Made by a program: the position numbers and the translations under genes. A stretch of 64,000 nucleotides of DNA, from NCBI GenBank assembly GCA_004794785.1, contig SJOL01009743.1, positions 484,670 to 548,669 of the forward strand, in the 5' to 3' direction. How positions within the stretch are numbered: the stretch's first letter is position 1; each line of letters begins with the position of its first letter. Under the pieces are notes generated by a model, which had not been told where the DNA came from, made no database searches, and worked only from the letters and a program-made list of their open reading frames with translations. The DNA comes from Opisthorchis felineus. Lineage: Eukaryota > Platyhelminthes > Trematoda > Opisthorchiida > Opisthorchiidae. This document shows positions 38,845 to 53,160 of this stretch, piece after piece.

Positions 38845-38880
38845 ATTCGACGAACACAAACATCAAATAACTCACTGACT
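38845..38880 (+). repeat. echo of the receptor exon end
   Basis: CGAACACAAACATCAAATAACT here resembles CAACACAAACATCGAATAACT at the receptor stop (38,310-38,334). The sequence upstream is also loosely similar (CGGT, then TGG-A-TTCGAC). About 36 bp are involved. It may be a local duplication of the 3' coding end into the downstream region. Confidence 0.4.
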
Positions 38881-40877
38881 GCTCTCCACGTAGTTCAAAG
38901 GATGCTTCTAGGACCCTGAGATTTTCTGTGATGCTTTACACTTAAAAAGGTTTACTTGTTTAAATTACCAGGGAACAATAAAGCTTCGTTGACACGATTT
39001 GGAGTGTTGTAAAAGAGGAATACAATCTGAGCATACAACGGCTCCAAAATTCATCAGTGCAAGCATTTAAAATGCATTCAAAGACATCTAAAAGGCTGGG
39101 TGCAACTGGAAAATTATACTGCTGCATCTTTGTTCTCCTGAACAGTGTAGTAAATAGCGGTATGAAGGCCAAATATCATGGTGACTGTTCCAACGACGGC
39201 GCCGTTCATTCGATTAACGTATTTCTTTCAGCAGAGACCATTGTGCAAGCCATGAATCCAGCGGCGTCTAAGAGAAATTTAACTTTCCAAAATGCATTTG
39301 TATCTACCTTCATCAACAAGTAAGGCAAATCGTATCTTCACACCACGGTGTCCCTCTGTCTAGCTGAATTAACAAAAATTGTTATTCATTTGGCGCAAAG
39401 CATTACGTAGCAGCCCCTGAGTGATCCTACACTTGGGTTTACGGAAAAGAAAACGGTGAACATTAGGTTAGAAATAGTCGTCGTTTGTTGCGCCTTAGGA
39501 CACGTTCAACAAATCAACTGGGGGAATGTGTTCACAGATGTCCAAAATGACTTCCAATACACTGTTAGTCTCGTAAAGTTTTGCACTGGTTTCAGGTTAG
39601 ATAAGGCCAGCTTACTGTGCATCTCACCACCCGACTAAGATAGCCAGAATTTCGGGGATGATTCGCACAAACGGCTTTTGTCTCTGTTCACATTTATGTG
39701 TACTTAGGCTGAAAGTCAAGCTGAAATCTAAGCGGCGTTTGTCCCTGTCAAAGGTGTTGGGCCACCGGACCCATCTGCGCAGTTACAATAACACAGATGA
39801 TTTTCGCAAAAGGCGGATGTTACGTGATTCCAGTGCAGACCAGGAATAATAAGATCTGCGGGCAAACTGACGGAGGCTTGTTCGGAGCCGCCAACCCGCT
39901 CGGGCAGGATGGCATCAGGATGAGACCGTCGTCGCAAGTCACGTTCTTCAAGTTTCACTACAGTATTTTACTTCTCCAGCACAACATCATGCAGCCACAT
40001 TGGCTGGGGTTCCCAAGACTACTCATCATGATTGTTAAGGCTAAACCACCGTTAAAGTTGCCCTAGGACGTACTGCTTTGTCCTTAGGAATTCGGGAAAA
40101 CTAAGCTCATAATCCACCTTTGGCCGTATGCTATCTATATGACGTGGTGGCTGAGATAACAGACAAGTACAACGTTTCTTATGCAGATGAGTCCAAAATT
40201 TTAACAACCCTTTAAGTTTACTAGGGTTATTACGTCCTCTTCAGTCGCTTAAGAGAAGATCACTTACATTCCACTGGCGAGAAAAGCTTCTTCTCAGAAC
40301 GCGTCAAGGCACTATGCAAGACCTTGCACCAGGCGCCTTCTCAGTGTTTTGATTTCAAAAATGGTGTATCTTTCGCTCACCTAAGCATATTACTTTAACG
40401 TGTTCTCGCTCCTTCTTGACCTCTCACACCCAACTTCAGCTGTCCACATAGCAACTCTTTTGGAATGTAATTCGATGTCATGCATTCCGCATGGCTTAAC
40501 CAGCCCACTCTATTGCATTCGATTCTATAAAATTCTGCCTTCCGAACAACTTGATTAGATTAAATCTGGTCCACCCATATTCTTCTTCAAGCGATCTAGA
40601 GGAAATAGGTTGGGAATTTGTGTGCGAGGTTGCAATACCATCTATATACCACTGCAGTATAAAAGTGTAGGCACAGTACAAAGTGATTTTTTAGCTTTGC
40701 AGATGATAGTTTTTTCCAGAGGCACTTTCGAAACTCCAAAATGCGACGCTATCGTTCGACTTCTGCCAGTTTAATTTCTAACTAGTCGTTCTGTTAGTGG
40801 CTGGGATGCTGCCGAAATAGAATAAATCCGTCCAACACTATCCCGCTGCCTATCATCCTAATGTTTGTTAATTTTAG

Positions 40878-41086
40878 CCCCAAAAATGGATTCTACAGAC
40901 GAGGGTGTTATCGATAGACGCTGCGAGATCGCTTCACAGTATGCGCGCGACACAGTCGTTGAAAGCCACTGGTACATTGATTCAGGAAGCGTTCTTTTGA
41001 CTAAGGAGCGTTTTGATTTGAAGAAATTTGGTGTCACAACACAGTTTTTCATCCTTCTGTTTGTGTGTACAAGCCCTAGACTTTGA
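40878..41086 (+). CDS. candidate exon, unknown protein
   Basis: A possible acceptor (TTTGTTAATTTTAG, AG at 40,876-40,877) precedes a frame holding ATG at 40,886. It is followed by a charged, soluble-looking stretch (MDSTDEGVIDRRCEIA, then ESHWYIDSGSVLLTKERFDL) before turning hydrophobic and stopping at 41,086. The first 50 codons have a coding-like mix of charged residues. No clear donor was found. The antisense is also open for 125 codons over this DNA, so chance cannot be excluded. No family recognised. Confidence 0.2.
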
Positions 41087-44000
41087 TACACCTCCGATAT
41101 GTGTCGCCTGAAGTGTTGGGGGTGACAATCCTCCGTCCATTTGAATTGGTTTGCTCGCACACCAGATTCAGTAGTTAGCGGAAACCTAGGCAGTCGCTGA
41201 CGGGGAGCCTCAAAATGCAGCTCATATTCACACATGCATTAGCATTTTCACAGTCTCCTGGCCAGCTCAATCAGGACATGAACTTACCCACTCAATCAAG
41301 ATCCATTTTCTACATAAAGAGGCTAATCCGTTAAGTTCCCAAATCTCATCCCGGTATACACACCACCCCAGTTGGATCAGCCCACTTTAGGCAGTCGCCA
41401 ACTGATTTTCTCCAACTTTTCATACTACGGGCACGTTCACGCCGAAATCGTTTCACACGCATATGGAAAACCAGTTATCCAACTTTTTAAAGCCAATGGA
41501 CTGTGTGTTAACACACTGGGTTTTCATCAAAAGTCTGTTTAAGCAACGAACGGCCAAACAATACGTCATGAAGCCTCTTCCATAGAACGAATTTTTTTTA
41601 ACTTCGGTGTCTGCACGCTGCCAACTTTCAGACCCATACTGGTGACTGCAAACTAAACCTGCAAACTGCAAACTACAACCACAATGTCATTCAGGTTGTA
41701 CATCAATTGAATTGCCTCTGAAGTATTCAGTGTAAGGGAGAGAAACTTCATGCCAAAGCGATTAAGTTGCATACAGTAAGAGGGAAATTTCTCGAGCGTA
41801 GTTACTGTAGGTTTAGTAAAGATTCAGCTGACCAAACGCCTATATGCACTTTTGCGAACATATTAAGTCTAGAAAAAACATTAACCTGTTAAATCGTTGT
41901 ATCTTTTCTCTGTAATTGCTTATCATAACGAATGGCAGAACTAAGACCAAGGTATTGATCCCCTGATCACTTGTCCATTCACCCTCAGTATTCTGTTGTT
42001 CATCTCCTTCTGACGCCCGCCTGCGGATTGTCACAACCTTGTTTTTATAATCGGGTTTTCATATCTGGTAGAAAAGCTGATAAAGTTTAGTGACACAATA
42101 TTTCGCGATCGCTTGTCTCATCTCATCTGTAAAAGGAATGTTGAACCACAAGCAGCTGCCACCAAATTCCTTCTAATTACTTTCCGTAAACCAACGTTGT
42201 TTACTGATCTAAAAATTTACGCCATTCTTTTTCGAATACACGCCCTAGCTAACACTTTTATCTTACCTAAATCATACCTAAACATTTGTTCGGTTTGAAA
42301 ATCCCTCACATTGGAGGCTATCAGTTGGAACAACAACGTTTCCACAAGCTTCTATGAAGAATATCTCACTGAAAACTGACTCAACAGCATTCCATTCTTA
42401 ATTAAATCGGTTTTTGCAGCAAAACAATAAAAAACTTCCAGGAATCGTCCTTTTTTGTTAACTTTTTTATCACCACTTGTCATATTCGATTACAGCAGAT
42501 ATCAGTAGGGAGCCATTGCCCTACTCTAGGTTTTCTCCATTTTCCCGTCACCTGTAGTTGCGTCCCCTTTTTTCACTCGTCTGAGAATATCTTTACCCGA
42601 ACACCAACAACCATAACTGCGCCCACTCATTCTGAACAGCCACCGCCGATGAAGACCGCATTCAATTTCGGTTGCTCTCTCCTGTTGTTTCTTATGCGCG
42701 CCGTCCTCGTATCATCCGTCACATCAGCCGAGTAAATGATTGTGGTCATATAATTTGGTGTCACATTTGGAACTTGGTGGGATACGAGATAGAAGCTGAT
42801 TAGGCAATTTCGAAACACATCCCGGATCAATTTGTCCGTGTTTTATTGTCTACTGTTCTTACAGAGCAGCAAGAAATGTCGACCCCGTAAGCCCGATTGT
42901 CGCATGTGAGTCACTTCGGGGGTGAGATGTCCAAGCGTGGTTTTAAGTATGGATCAGACACACGCACACATGGTGATCGCAGATTGTGAGCGCCGCGTGT
43001 GGAGTCCGCCACCAGCAGGATAAGACCGGGTCAATTCACACTAAGCATTTAATGAAAGGAACCATTAGGGTTTTTTTATCGAAAACCTGCTCTCGCTTGT
43101 TCCCACAAAGACGCCTTTAGTGAGCCATGTCTTATATATTCGATATCGATTTCGTCGACAACACGATTCAAAAAAATGCATCAACGAACAGTTGACTTTA
43201 TGCTTGTCCCCACAAACATCGTTTCTGGTTGTTATCATTGCCCTGAAACATGCTGCTTGTTATCCTTATGTTTTACAAGTGAGTAGGACTCCTAAACACA
43301 ACCACTTAAAAACAGTTAGACTAGTTTGCAATGGCCGGGCAAACGTGATGGCAAGCACTAGAGGGTCAATAAATTGCCCTATTTCCATAACTGTGTACCT
43401 TCTAAATCCTATCGGATTTCCAAGGCCGCCACTGCAGCATGCCTCCAGGAAAACTCTAGTGATTCATCATGCTCAGTAACCACAATTCTCCGGATTTACT
43501 TCAAGGATGGAGCAGAACAGTGTCTCGTAATTAGGACAGACATTTTCAGAATGTATTATGTGGACTATGCTTTCGTCAGTATGAAGCGGATCAGACTAAG
43601 AAGTGATAATGAACCGCCCAAGAAGACATTCCGAGTTGTCGGTTTGAGGGTGAACTTAAACGGAACAATTAACCACCGTTATTAAGGGTTTGGATAGAAT
43701 CTTCAAACAAGTTTACGGGCCGAAGGCATATAAGCATCAGAGGTTACACTGCTGCAGCAGTAACCCAATAAAACATCAGAACCTCTACATCCATCCACTG
43801 ATCAGAAAAGTGTAGGTACACTGACGTACTGAAGAACTTGAAAAGGAAAAGACTGGTATATTGAATATTTGAGAACGCTGTCCACCCGCTTGTAGGAAGG
43901 ATCATCCTGCAGTCGTGACAGCATAATCAAGCAGGCACACCTGCTGCATCCAAACTCACAATACAGTAAACCACGTACAAACTGCTGTTCTACAGAAGTC

Positions 44001-45485
44001 GATTTTTGACCGAAGCAGAAGTTGTGCAAGAGTACAGCCATCAAAGTTTTTTACCTAACTAATTAATGTTGGTAGCTCTGGTGCGTTAACTGTTTGTTGA
44101 TCAAGCTGATTGCAAGCTAAATGCCAAGCTTGGCGAACAGAACGACTGTCACCTGACCAACAGTCAAAGAACCAAACTGATTCATAAATACTTAACTTTT
44201 TCAATTATCTTTTGATGCCAAATGTCTGTCTGAAACAACGTTGCTCTATGATGTGACACGTGATCTTTTGGTTGGTGCAAATTCTGTTTCCTCATTAATA
44301 GGAGTCGAATACCACGGGAAAAAACGATCAGTTGAAAAGTGTAAGAGATGACAGAGAAAGATAATTGAGTGTTGGCAAACTACTCCCTCATAATACGGCT
44401 TTGTGGACGTTGAAGGTGGTTACAATGGAGCAGACATGACGACGTCTGAGCGCTTGGGACTAAGAAAGTACGTTTTCCACACAACTAGCACTGAGTACTT
44501 TTCGGCAGTCGACGAAGCTCTGTAACTTGGAGTGACGAGGAACAAACAATAACGGATTGTCTCTTAAACAGTGTGGTGCAGGGTGTGTACATTTTCTGAA
44601 TAAACACCGAGTGTCTGATCAGCACTACTTGCTACATGTAAGGTGTGCGGTCATTTGTAGCGGGACATCACATTTCTACGTACGTCACAGAAGGTCGATA
44701 CTAATACGGATGAAATAAAAATCAGGTAAAAGCGGTCAGAAATTTTTGGTGATTTCAGATGGTAGATTTGTTCACTGTTAAATGAAGGGACATGAGTGTG
44801 GTAGCTCTAAACCCTGTCATGTGCATTCCTGTTTTAAGCACCACATCATCCTTGGGTGAGAATGTATGTGTGCAGAAAAACAGCCTGACTCAAATGTCTG
44901 TAATTACACCGTGCCTGCAAACTGGCAATGCAAAGTCTGCTTTGAGTGAAACTGATAGAAACTGACTAAAACAAAACATCTGAAGTTAGCGTCAACCCAC
45001 AGAAAACAACTAACCTGGAATACCTGGTGCCCAAAACAAACAGTATCAGGAATCTTGTCAAGAGTTATTTGAAGAAATGTTAATATAAATAATACATAGC
45101 AATGTGTTGCAATATTTGTAGCTCGGGTGAACTGATTGGTAGTCGATCACGTGGCTGCTGAGCATTTGCCAAGCTTAGCCACCCAATAAACATAAAATAT
45201 ATGCAAAATATATAAATAATAAGAATTGATCGTGTGATTCAGTTGAACTACCTGAATTGCGTGGAAAGAGGTTTCTAATGTTTTGACACCTTAGCTGCTT
45301 GAACTGATATGCGTAATGTAGATAGATGTTACAACAAAGATAGGATTGCCATTCTTCAGCCAAATTATTATGGCGTAAGGTGAGCCTCTCTGTTAATCCG
45401 TTAGTAATAAGGGCGTATACGTATTCATGAAATGCGCTTATTTGCACGGCAATTTTGTTTTAACAGGAGACTTAACTGAATTCCA

Positions 45486-45498
45486 ATATATATATATA
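45486..45498. repeat. short (TA)n microsatellite
   Basis: About six TA units with no nearby repeat boundary that I can identify. Confidence 0.8.
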
Positions 45499-48400
45499 GC
45501 CCTATGGTTTGTTCCTTCTTCAAAGATAACTCAGCATTGAGAACTTTCCGGCAATGCATGCTTTTTCATTGTTGATTCTCAACGTTGCAGACAAAACGTC
45601 TCAGTGGATCTTATTTGTTTGCCAATCATAAGCTTGTGTAATTTAATCTTGATAACTGAAAGCCAAGCCCGTTTACATTAGATTTCTCGAAAGCCAAGCC
45701 AGGAGATCTCGTAAACTTTGTTGATGATAATAGACACAAAAATGGTCATCCTTTAATGGCACATGCAAACATTTCGAAAATCAACTGCTTGGACACGCAA
45801 TTTTTGCATTGGTGATCTAATTCTGACCAGCAATATAAATGAATCCCAGATTAGATCTGGTCGTGTCTGATTGACATCCTGACATAAAATTACAGTAAAG
45901 GACATTCTGATTAGTCGGGCTGCAAGAATTTTTTTCGTTTTCGAGAAAAAGTTTATCTCAGTAAACGTTCCCGTGGGATTTAAAGTACAGGCTTCGTATT
46001 TCCTCGAGTAATGATGCTGCCAATCAATTGCTTGGTTTCTCCAAAAATTCAAACAAGAACGATCGATATGTGATTTTGTTTAGAATATGTAGTCCAGAGT
46101 AGCGTAGTAGTGTACAAGTATTTTGGATGGCTTAGTCGCTAGCACACACTCACGCAGTAGCGTGGGCGAACAAGCTGATGAGCGCATACTCCATGGCGTT
46201 TATGCTTAACGTTATATCACGAAAACACTAGGAATATCTGTGACCAACAATTACGCATATCCGTCGTATAGTTGGTTACCTAGTATTCGTAAACCTGTTT
46301 GCCATTCGTGGCTTGATATGATCAGCTCTCCGTTTCATGACATCTCTTGCTGGTTGAAGGAATTATTCGAGCCTATTGACAAAACTCTGTGGATTCACTG
46401 CCTGCCTGTCACTTTTTACTTCGTTGGCTTCGTTCAAATACCCAAGGAAGGAAACGTGTCTCTTGGCCTTGTATTTTATAGACATTCAGTCAAGTGTATC
46501 TGTGATTTTATAAACTAGTTCCAGGGAACTGTTGTACATTGTATTGTCAACAAAATTGTTATTTAATGGGATCATTTACAGATAGAGAGATGGAATAGCA
46601 AGTATCTCTCTACTTCAACCAATTTTGAAGACACGTTTATGAGTATAATCAACCACTCTCGCTAATTTCACAGTCGGCCTTCTATAGAAGTTATGGTGAT
46701 GATATTTCCATTGTATCTTATTCATACAGTACGACTGAAGTGCCACCTGGAAATTTTACCTCGGTACAAACTTTATTGTTCGTAGTGTGAGGAAAATTGT
46801 TATATTTCAACTGGGATTTCATCCTGCGAGCGAAGCCAATCTATGCTAAAAAGCCTAGAAACACTGTTCAGCTGTGTCATCCCCATTGGAAGTCATCTGT
46901 AGAGCGCATGTCGTAAAACTCCAGGCAGTCTGGGATTCGCGATCTCCCATCTAGTAGTTGAACACTTAAACCTTCGACAATGTGATTATCTCGCAAATGG
47001 ATAGCATATAGCGCCGTTCACCCTCAATAACAGAATTCACTTGCTGACTGGCTCATCGACTGATGACTTCTGAGATGGAACTGTTCTTCATTCTGAGCTA
47101 CTTATATCTTATGGGGTATGTGAGGCACTGCGGTTTAACAAGAAAGAGAATGCAGTACATCCTGCATACAACAAAACGAATTGACAGGCTTCAGTGGCAA
47201 ATACAGCGGGAAGCAATTTCGTTTGACCGAAACAAAAGCTTCCACAAACTTGGCCACTGATACCTCAACACACTCAATTTTCAGTCACTTAGTGGAATTA
47301 TCATTTCTCAGTGAAAAGCATGAAGTACTCGGAATGCACATATTCAGGAAAAAATGACTTAAGTTCAGGCATTACCACTGGCTTCAAACTACGAAATGTT
47401 TATGTAAACAAAGGAATTTTGTGACGTATACCCCTACATAAAATGATATCTGTACACCTTACTACTCTCCCGTGAACATCAATACTAAAAAGGCAGGTTG
47501 TCGCAGAGATAGCAAGAGACCCAATTTCCCTGTAATTAGGAGTAAAACCCCTGATGTTGAGCTTCAGAGTAATCCAATTCTTATGCATTTGCTACACGTC
47601 CGGCCATGTTTGATTCTGAGGCATTGCTTACTATACAGCCGAGTAAACAACCCAATAACTCCCTGGCTTATCAACCTCGGAGAAGAAAGAGATAAACAGA
47701 GCAAGTGGAAGGAAAGCCGGAGGGTGTGTGGAGGTCAAATAAGAGTATCGTCGTATTAAGGTATGCTTCAAAGTGCTTGCCTTGACTTAACTGTAAGGCT
47801 CTCGGCTGTGCCTTAACAATGAAACTTCACTGTATCCGTTGTTCCAAATGTTTTAGCGATTACACTCAGTGCCTGTGAATGAGTCCCCGTGTAGCGTTTT
47901 TTCGAGGGCCAGCCTACTAACTAAGCAAGTAAGCAAAACGTTGGATAAATGTTCTATATGCCCATAATTACAAATTCTGTTAGTTTTTCACGGTTTTCCA
48001 GGCATTGGAAATCGTGAGCTGTTTTGGTGTGATCTGGCGGACCATGTCAAAATTATATTGCTATAAACAAAGGCTGAATGAACGTTATGGTGTAAAGGGC
48101 TGGTTTCATAGACAAAAGAGAGTCACATGTTTTCTTCACAGTCAGGATACCACGAATACTTCTTACTTTGTTTTGCTATTAGGATAGTATGATTTTCTTT
48201 TGCCGTTATACTTTGTAGCCGCATCCGGAGAATGTTATAGTTCCACATGCTTTTTGCAATCCGCAACTGTAACGCTTACTCAGTCAAGTAGTATGACACC
48301 CGACGGCACAGGACCAAAGTAAATTGACTGGGGACATTCGGTATAAAGTGCGAAACGTTAAAGCACTTCTTCTAATCATAACAAGGCTAGATATGATGCT

Positions 48401-50494
48401 GTGAATAGCGTCTCGTCAGAAGGGTCATATTATTTCCTGGGAAGACCGCGGTGAAGTTCTGATGACACCATCTGGGTTCGGGAATGTCATTTACAGCTAA
48501 ATGGCAAGCTGCACTGGGTTCGATTAAACTTGTAGGCCGTCGTTTTTTTGCTGCTATTCTAAGCTGATAAACGATGCTGGCATGATCTCAGTGACATACA
48601 TCCCGTCGATACACAAGACATAATAGCTTGCAGTTCAACCAAAACACTCATTCGTTTTAATAAGAGACTCACCTAAAACTCCCGTTTGTGGTGTTCGCTT
48701 TTTCTTACATCATCGTGGTTGTGAAAAGGTTTCAAATGAACTTGTCAATACCAATCAAAGACAAAGAAAACTCAGCGTAAACGAAGCAATCAGTTAGTTT
48801 GATGAGGAGCAGTTTACCATGAATTTAAATTGGCATCGTAAATTAAACTACGTAGGAAATTGCATAAAGTGGCCCACTTATGGATACCACGAGTGAGAAT
48901 CGATATTTTGGTTCTAAAGGAACGCTCACCACTAAATTTCTTCAAGACTGATGAACCGCGACCCTCACTCTGGTGGGAAATTACCAAAAAAAATCAGTAA
49001 GTGTGGCTGAATATTCTCAAAGACCTCAGCTATTTCTTGGATAGTACACAGGGATTAACGGAACACTTTTGTACAGAGGACCACAATGCTTCCACATTTT
49101 CCAGAAAAGGGGAATCCTCGATACTGCGGGGACAACCTACATTTTCCCCAGTTACAAAGCAGTTGGCAATTTTCAAAGTGGGTGTTTGAACCACACACCG
49201 TAAAAATTTGAAATCCACGAAAATACTCTACTTTGTAGAAATTCCAGCTATTCGTTGTACGCCGGGTACAGCTATGATCTAGTGGTTTATATACACCCGT
49301 TGCTCGTTAGTTTGACGTTATCCTATGTGTCACGCCACATACATTACACAGACAGATTATCAATACCAAATCTAGTGTGTGAACGAATCACTCATTACCG
49401 CTATATCTCCTCACACTTTCATCAGGCAGTACGTGCTTCACATCAAATATAATTCACCATCATTTGGAAAATTTTGTCAACGAGGCGTTTTCTTCTTTCG
49501 AATTTCGAAAATTGCTTTTTTCGTAGCTGTGCGTGGCTTACTAGATACTAGTGGGAAGGAAGTCCTGTTATGCGCCATCTAATTCATACACTGATTTGAG
49601 TGATAATTCTGTTAGCTGAAAATATTTGTTCGGGTTCAAATCAGACGGAATTGCCTGAGCATACGGCTTTCTCAGACCAGTGCACACAGTGAGCATTTGG
49701 TGACTTGCCAACGTCCCCGAGTGAATTCCACTTGTACCGCCAATTCCTCTCAAATAATTCTGCCGCAAAATTTCTACGTCCGTGAAGCTCGTTCGCCACT
49801 GAATTTTCATTTGTCTGCACACGGTCAGACGCATCTTATCTGTCTAAGCCACCAATTCAAGCGAACAATCTAATAGTGACGTACTGAATGGATTGCGCTG
49901 AACTGATTCCTTTCAAGAAGCTAAAAACCAACATCTTAGTAGACAGAAAGGGGACCTTCAAATACTGAAACGTTAGACTAGAGAATACATATGAGAAAAT
50001 AAAAGAGATTTATGGTGGTTTTCAAGAATTTCTGCCACCTGGCACCAATGGAATATATATGCCAAGTTGCTGTATGCATCAAGGGTTATTTTGATGTTCA
50101 ACTTCCCTCCACAGGGTGAATTAGAGCATTGAACACCATTCCAGTGCTCATCCAAAGCTCCAGTTTACAATGTTGATTATTTTGCAATCAAGCGGAAATA
50201 ACGTTCAAAGAAAGCAATTAACGAAATTTGGTGGATTTAAATAAGTGGAAATATGAGGGTAAATCGGGGGAAGTGGTAGCTCTGATATAATCTCCGCCGA
50301 GCAACTTCATCACCAGATTCGTGACGGCAACGTTCAAAGGTTTACTTGTTCATCCTTAACCGCAAGCTTATTTTTTAAAGCGTCCAAATAACCGGACCTT
50401 TTTAGCAAACTACTCAGATATATCCACCCTAATTGTGGTTGGCCAGACTGCACTCCAGTCTGGCTGGAAGGACCAACGATGTCAGAACTAGTTG

Positions 50495-50610
50495 TTAAGT
50501 AGATTCAAGTGGACACCATAAATCATGATTGTAGGGCAGTGAGGTATCTGTGTTGAACACTGATGTCATGCCGTCAATGAGGATGATGATGTGCTGATGA
50601 TGATAATGAA
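50495..50610 (-). mobile_element. fragment of PLE-associated repeat segment
   Basis: Read on the minus strand, a CAT/CATCATC run leads into a frame with SVFNTDTSLPYNHDL. Related strings occur at 28,380-28,434 on the minus strand (SMFNADASLTYNP) and at 53,150-53,230 on the plus strand (ADASLLYNHGLF). The three share a preceding ATC-rich run. This is a decayed scattered repeat piece, not a gene. Confidence 0.5.
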
Positions 50611-51829
50611 GTGGACACCGAATTCTGGTCCATTTGAACACTGCGGTGACAACAAAATATTTGTTTATTGAGTACATCGCATACACTCTCGTCCTTCACA
50701 AAATGTGTAGAGTATGCTGACCAAAATGTTATGGTTACAATGAGATTCCTAAACAAGTCTCATAAAGCGGTCCGGCCAATAGAATCACACAGCAGAACTG
50801 AATTCATTCCACTGCCCCGATAAATTTTGCCCCTTCACCGGCTTCAACTCCTGATGATCTGGAATGATGAGTTAATGTCAACATTAGGCTCACTTGCAGT
50901 TGTGTTTCGTGGTCAATGAATCGAACTTTTCATCGGCTGAATCCAAATTAGTGTTCGCCTCACAAAGCAATGCACGATTCCGTTAGGACAAATGTTCCTT
51001 GGCCCGATTTGCAAGTGGTTTTTCAGTTCTGTTGCTATCGGTTTTCCTGCCACCACAGACGAACTGGTGGACACGAGCTGCAGTAGATGGAAATGACTTT
51101 GACGGTTTTGTCGACAATTTCAGTGGTCCCTAAGACCCAGCGCCGTTGAAAAGAGTGTGAAGTTGCTCGGCCATCAGATATGCATCATACCTACCTGGCG
51201 CTGCACTGATCTTGTCATCTTTTGTACAGTCAACCAGAATCAGCAGGCAATGGAAATTAGGGGAATAACTCACTATACCTATCCTTCACTCAGACTCGGA
51301 AGCACCAGAGAACCAGACGATAAGATTTGCTGCTCATGGACCGCAACAAAGAACAACTGGTCACTGCCTCGCAGCGGTGACGCCAAAAGAAGACTGAAAA
51401 GGAGGCACGTAACTTAAATAGAACCGCCAGCCCTATGTAAATATGCGGACGAAAAATGTAGACAGGTACCAACGTTCGAAAAAACAGGTGCGAACAAAAG
51501 GGTCAGCAGTCAGAAACATGTGAAAGCTATCGGAAGCTTTCATTCTGATAAAACAACCTGTCGGCAATAATTGAATCATCCACAAGCTTGGACACTCGTT
51601 GGACAGAAAGGCAGGTTGATTATCATTCAAATGGAAACACATGCGCACATTCACAAAGGAGAAAACACGAAGGATTTATCGGTACACATAGGGGAGACCG
51701 TCTAAGGAAAACAGTTAGGAATCACAATAGGACAAAGAGAGAGAGATATCCACAACAGAAGCTAAAACTATCTTGCTCTGGGCTGATTAAGAAACGGCAG
51801 ATGGAAGACAACCACAGTACACCTGGACA

Positions 51830-53120
51830 AAGAATCTATGCAGCACGCGGAGGAAGGATATCAGATCCTACTCAAAGAACTCAGCCTCGGTCTCGGCGAC
51901 TCCACGAACCTGCAGTATCCGAGTAGTCTGAAATCAGCAACATATTCCAAAGAACTTGATAAGGAGACTCAACAACAACACCAAACCCCATTCCAGGTCA
52001 TAATACTCAACAGAAAACTTGGCGCATCTTGAAGCAAAGGCAAAGCTGCAAGTCGAACAAACGCTGGCAAAGAATGCCACTGGGTCAGCTTGACTAACCA
52101 GACTGTGTGAATAAATCGAAAGTCCTGTTCAAAGACAAGATTACCAATCACCATCCGAAGAATGATCAAAGAACAGAACTGGTGAAAAAAAATTGTAACT
52201 ACCTGAAAAAATCTAAGGTATCAAAAGAATGACAAGAGAAGAGTATTGGAAGAGGCGAGTCCGGGACTCGGCCATTTCAGGCTTTTATAAACTGCCGAAA
52301 ACACATAACTAGACAATATCCCTACCACCAGTCGTATCGCTTCCCGTGGCACCAAAGTAAAACTTATCCAAAAACGTTACGGAAAACTGAGTATCTCATC
52401 AGTAGACTGCAGGACAATTTCTGGGAAAACCAAAGAATGTCAGCGTTAGGGAAGACGAAATAGTGGTCTTGTTTGACGTCAGCCAACTGTTCACGTCTGG
52501 GAAACTTGATTCCGCTAAGACAACTGTTGTTCACCTATTGCATGAATAAAGTGCACAGAATAAATCTATAGAGAAGAAAAACCTCATAAAATCGCTTACA
52601 TATGTGACTACATATTGTGGCTTCAACGGAGAGCATTAAAAGCAATTACCTTTGTCACAGCTGGGATTCATTGCAGAAATCTCATGGAAAAAACTAAAGC
52701 GGCGTGTACTTTCCGATACTAATCACCACACAGACGACACATTCATTATCTTCAGAAGAAATGAACTGCAACTAAGTAGTGAAATTTTTTGACAACTGTC
52801 AATTCATAACCAAGGTGGATGGTGGAAACCTAGTAATTTTTGGGTGTTTTCATTGAGGGATTACCAAAGTGACAACTACAAACCGATACCCGAGTAGGAG
52901 AAAGCACACAAACCTAATTCTCAGTCAACAGACTATCATCAGACCCGCCTCAAACTAGGCTGTAGCTGGACCCTTTTTGAGCGGGTAGAAATGTACTGAA
53001 CAAAATGCAGCTCAGGGTGAGAGAAGAGAAATACTTGTGTAAAGTTTTCAACAAAATGCATACCCGAGAAATTACGTTTGCCGAATCCTCAGCAAACTCA
53101 ATTGGCCCAATCTTACAGGA
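51830..53120 (+). pseudogene. Penelope-like retroelement, broken reverse transcriptase
   Basis: Plus-strand frames with many stops and shifts carry the ordered landmarks of a Penelope-like (PLE) reverse transcriptase. An N-terminal block KVLFKDKITNHHPKND lies near 52,120. FYKLPKTHN (family F-Y-x-L-P-K-x-H-K) is at about 52,281-52,309. The catalytic FDVSQLFTS is at about 52,472-52,498. FNGEH follows near 52,622, and AEISWKKL near 52,676. The second catalytic box reads HTDDTFII at 52,728-52,751, where the family usually has Y-V-D-D. NAYPRNYV, matching the usual N-G-Y-P region after the RT, is near 53,055. PLEs copy an RNA template and usually also carry a GIY-YIG endonuclease. This copy cannot make a working protein; the 5' limit is uncertain. 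Confidence 0.8.
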
Positions 53121-53136
53121 CAGAGGGAGGTCAATT

Positions 53137-53160
53137 ATCACCATCATCATCATCATCGTC
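53137..53160. repeat. (ATC)n microsatellite
   Basis: ATC/CAT triplets immediately after the PLE reverse-transcriptase remains and before the shared PLE-associated segment. The same triplet run precedes that segment in other fragments, so it is probably part of the repeat. Confidence 0.85.

Larger units (their letters stand above)
38881..50494. other. no supportable gene over most of 11.6 kb
   Basis: Short frames on both strands throughout. A splice-bounded candidate at 40,878 is listed separately. The minus-strand frame at 41,453-41,671 and the plus-strand frames at 43,120-43,479 and 43,374-43,685 show no recognisable domains. A (TA)n tract lies at 45,486-45,498. No copy of the SINE or YX family was found here. 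Confidence 0.5.

Noticed and set aside
46170..46225. CTGATGAGCGCATACTCC with a possible stem (GCATA/TATGC) as a ribozyme
   Set aside because: GAAA does not follow the stem and no third helix is visible.
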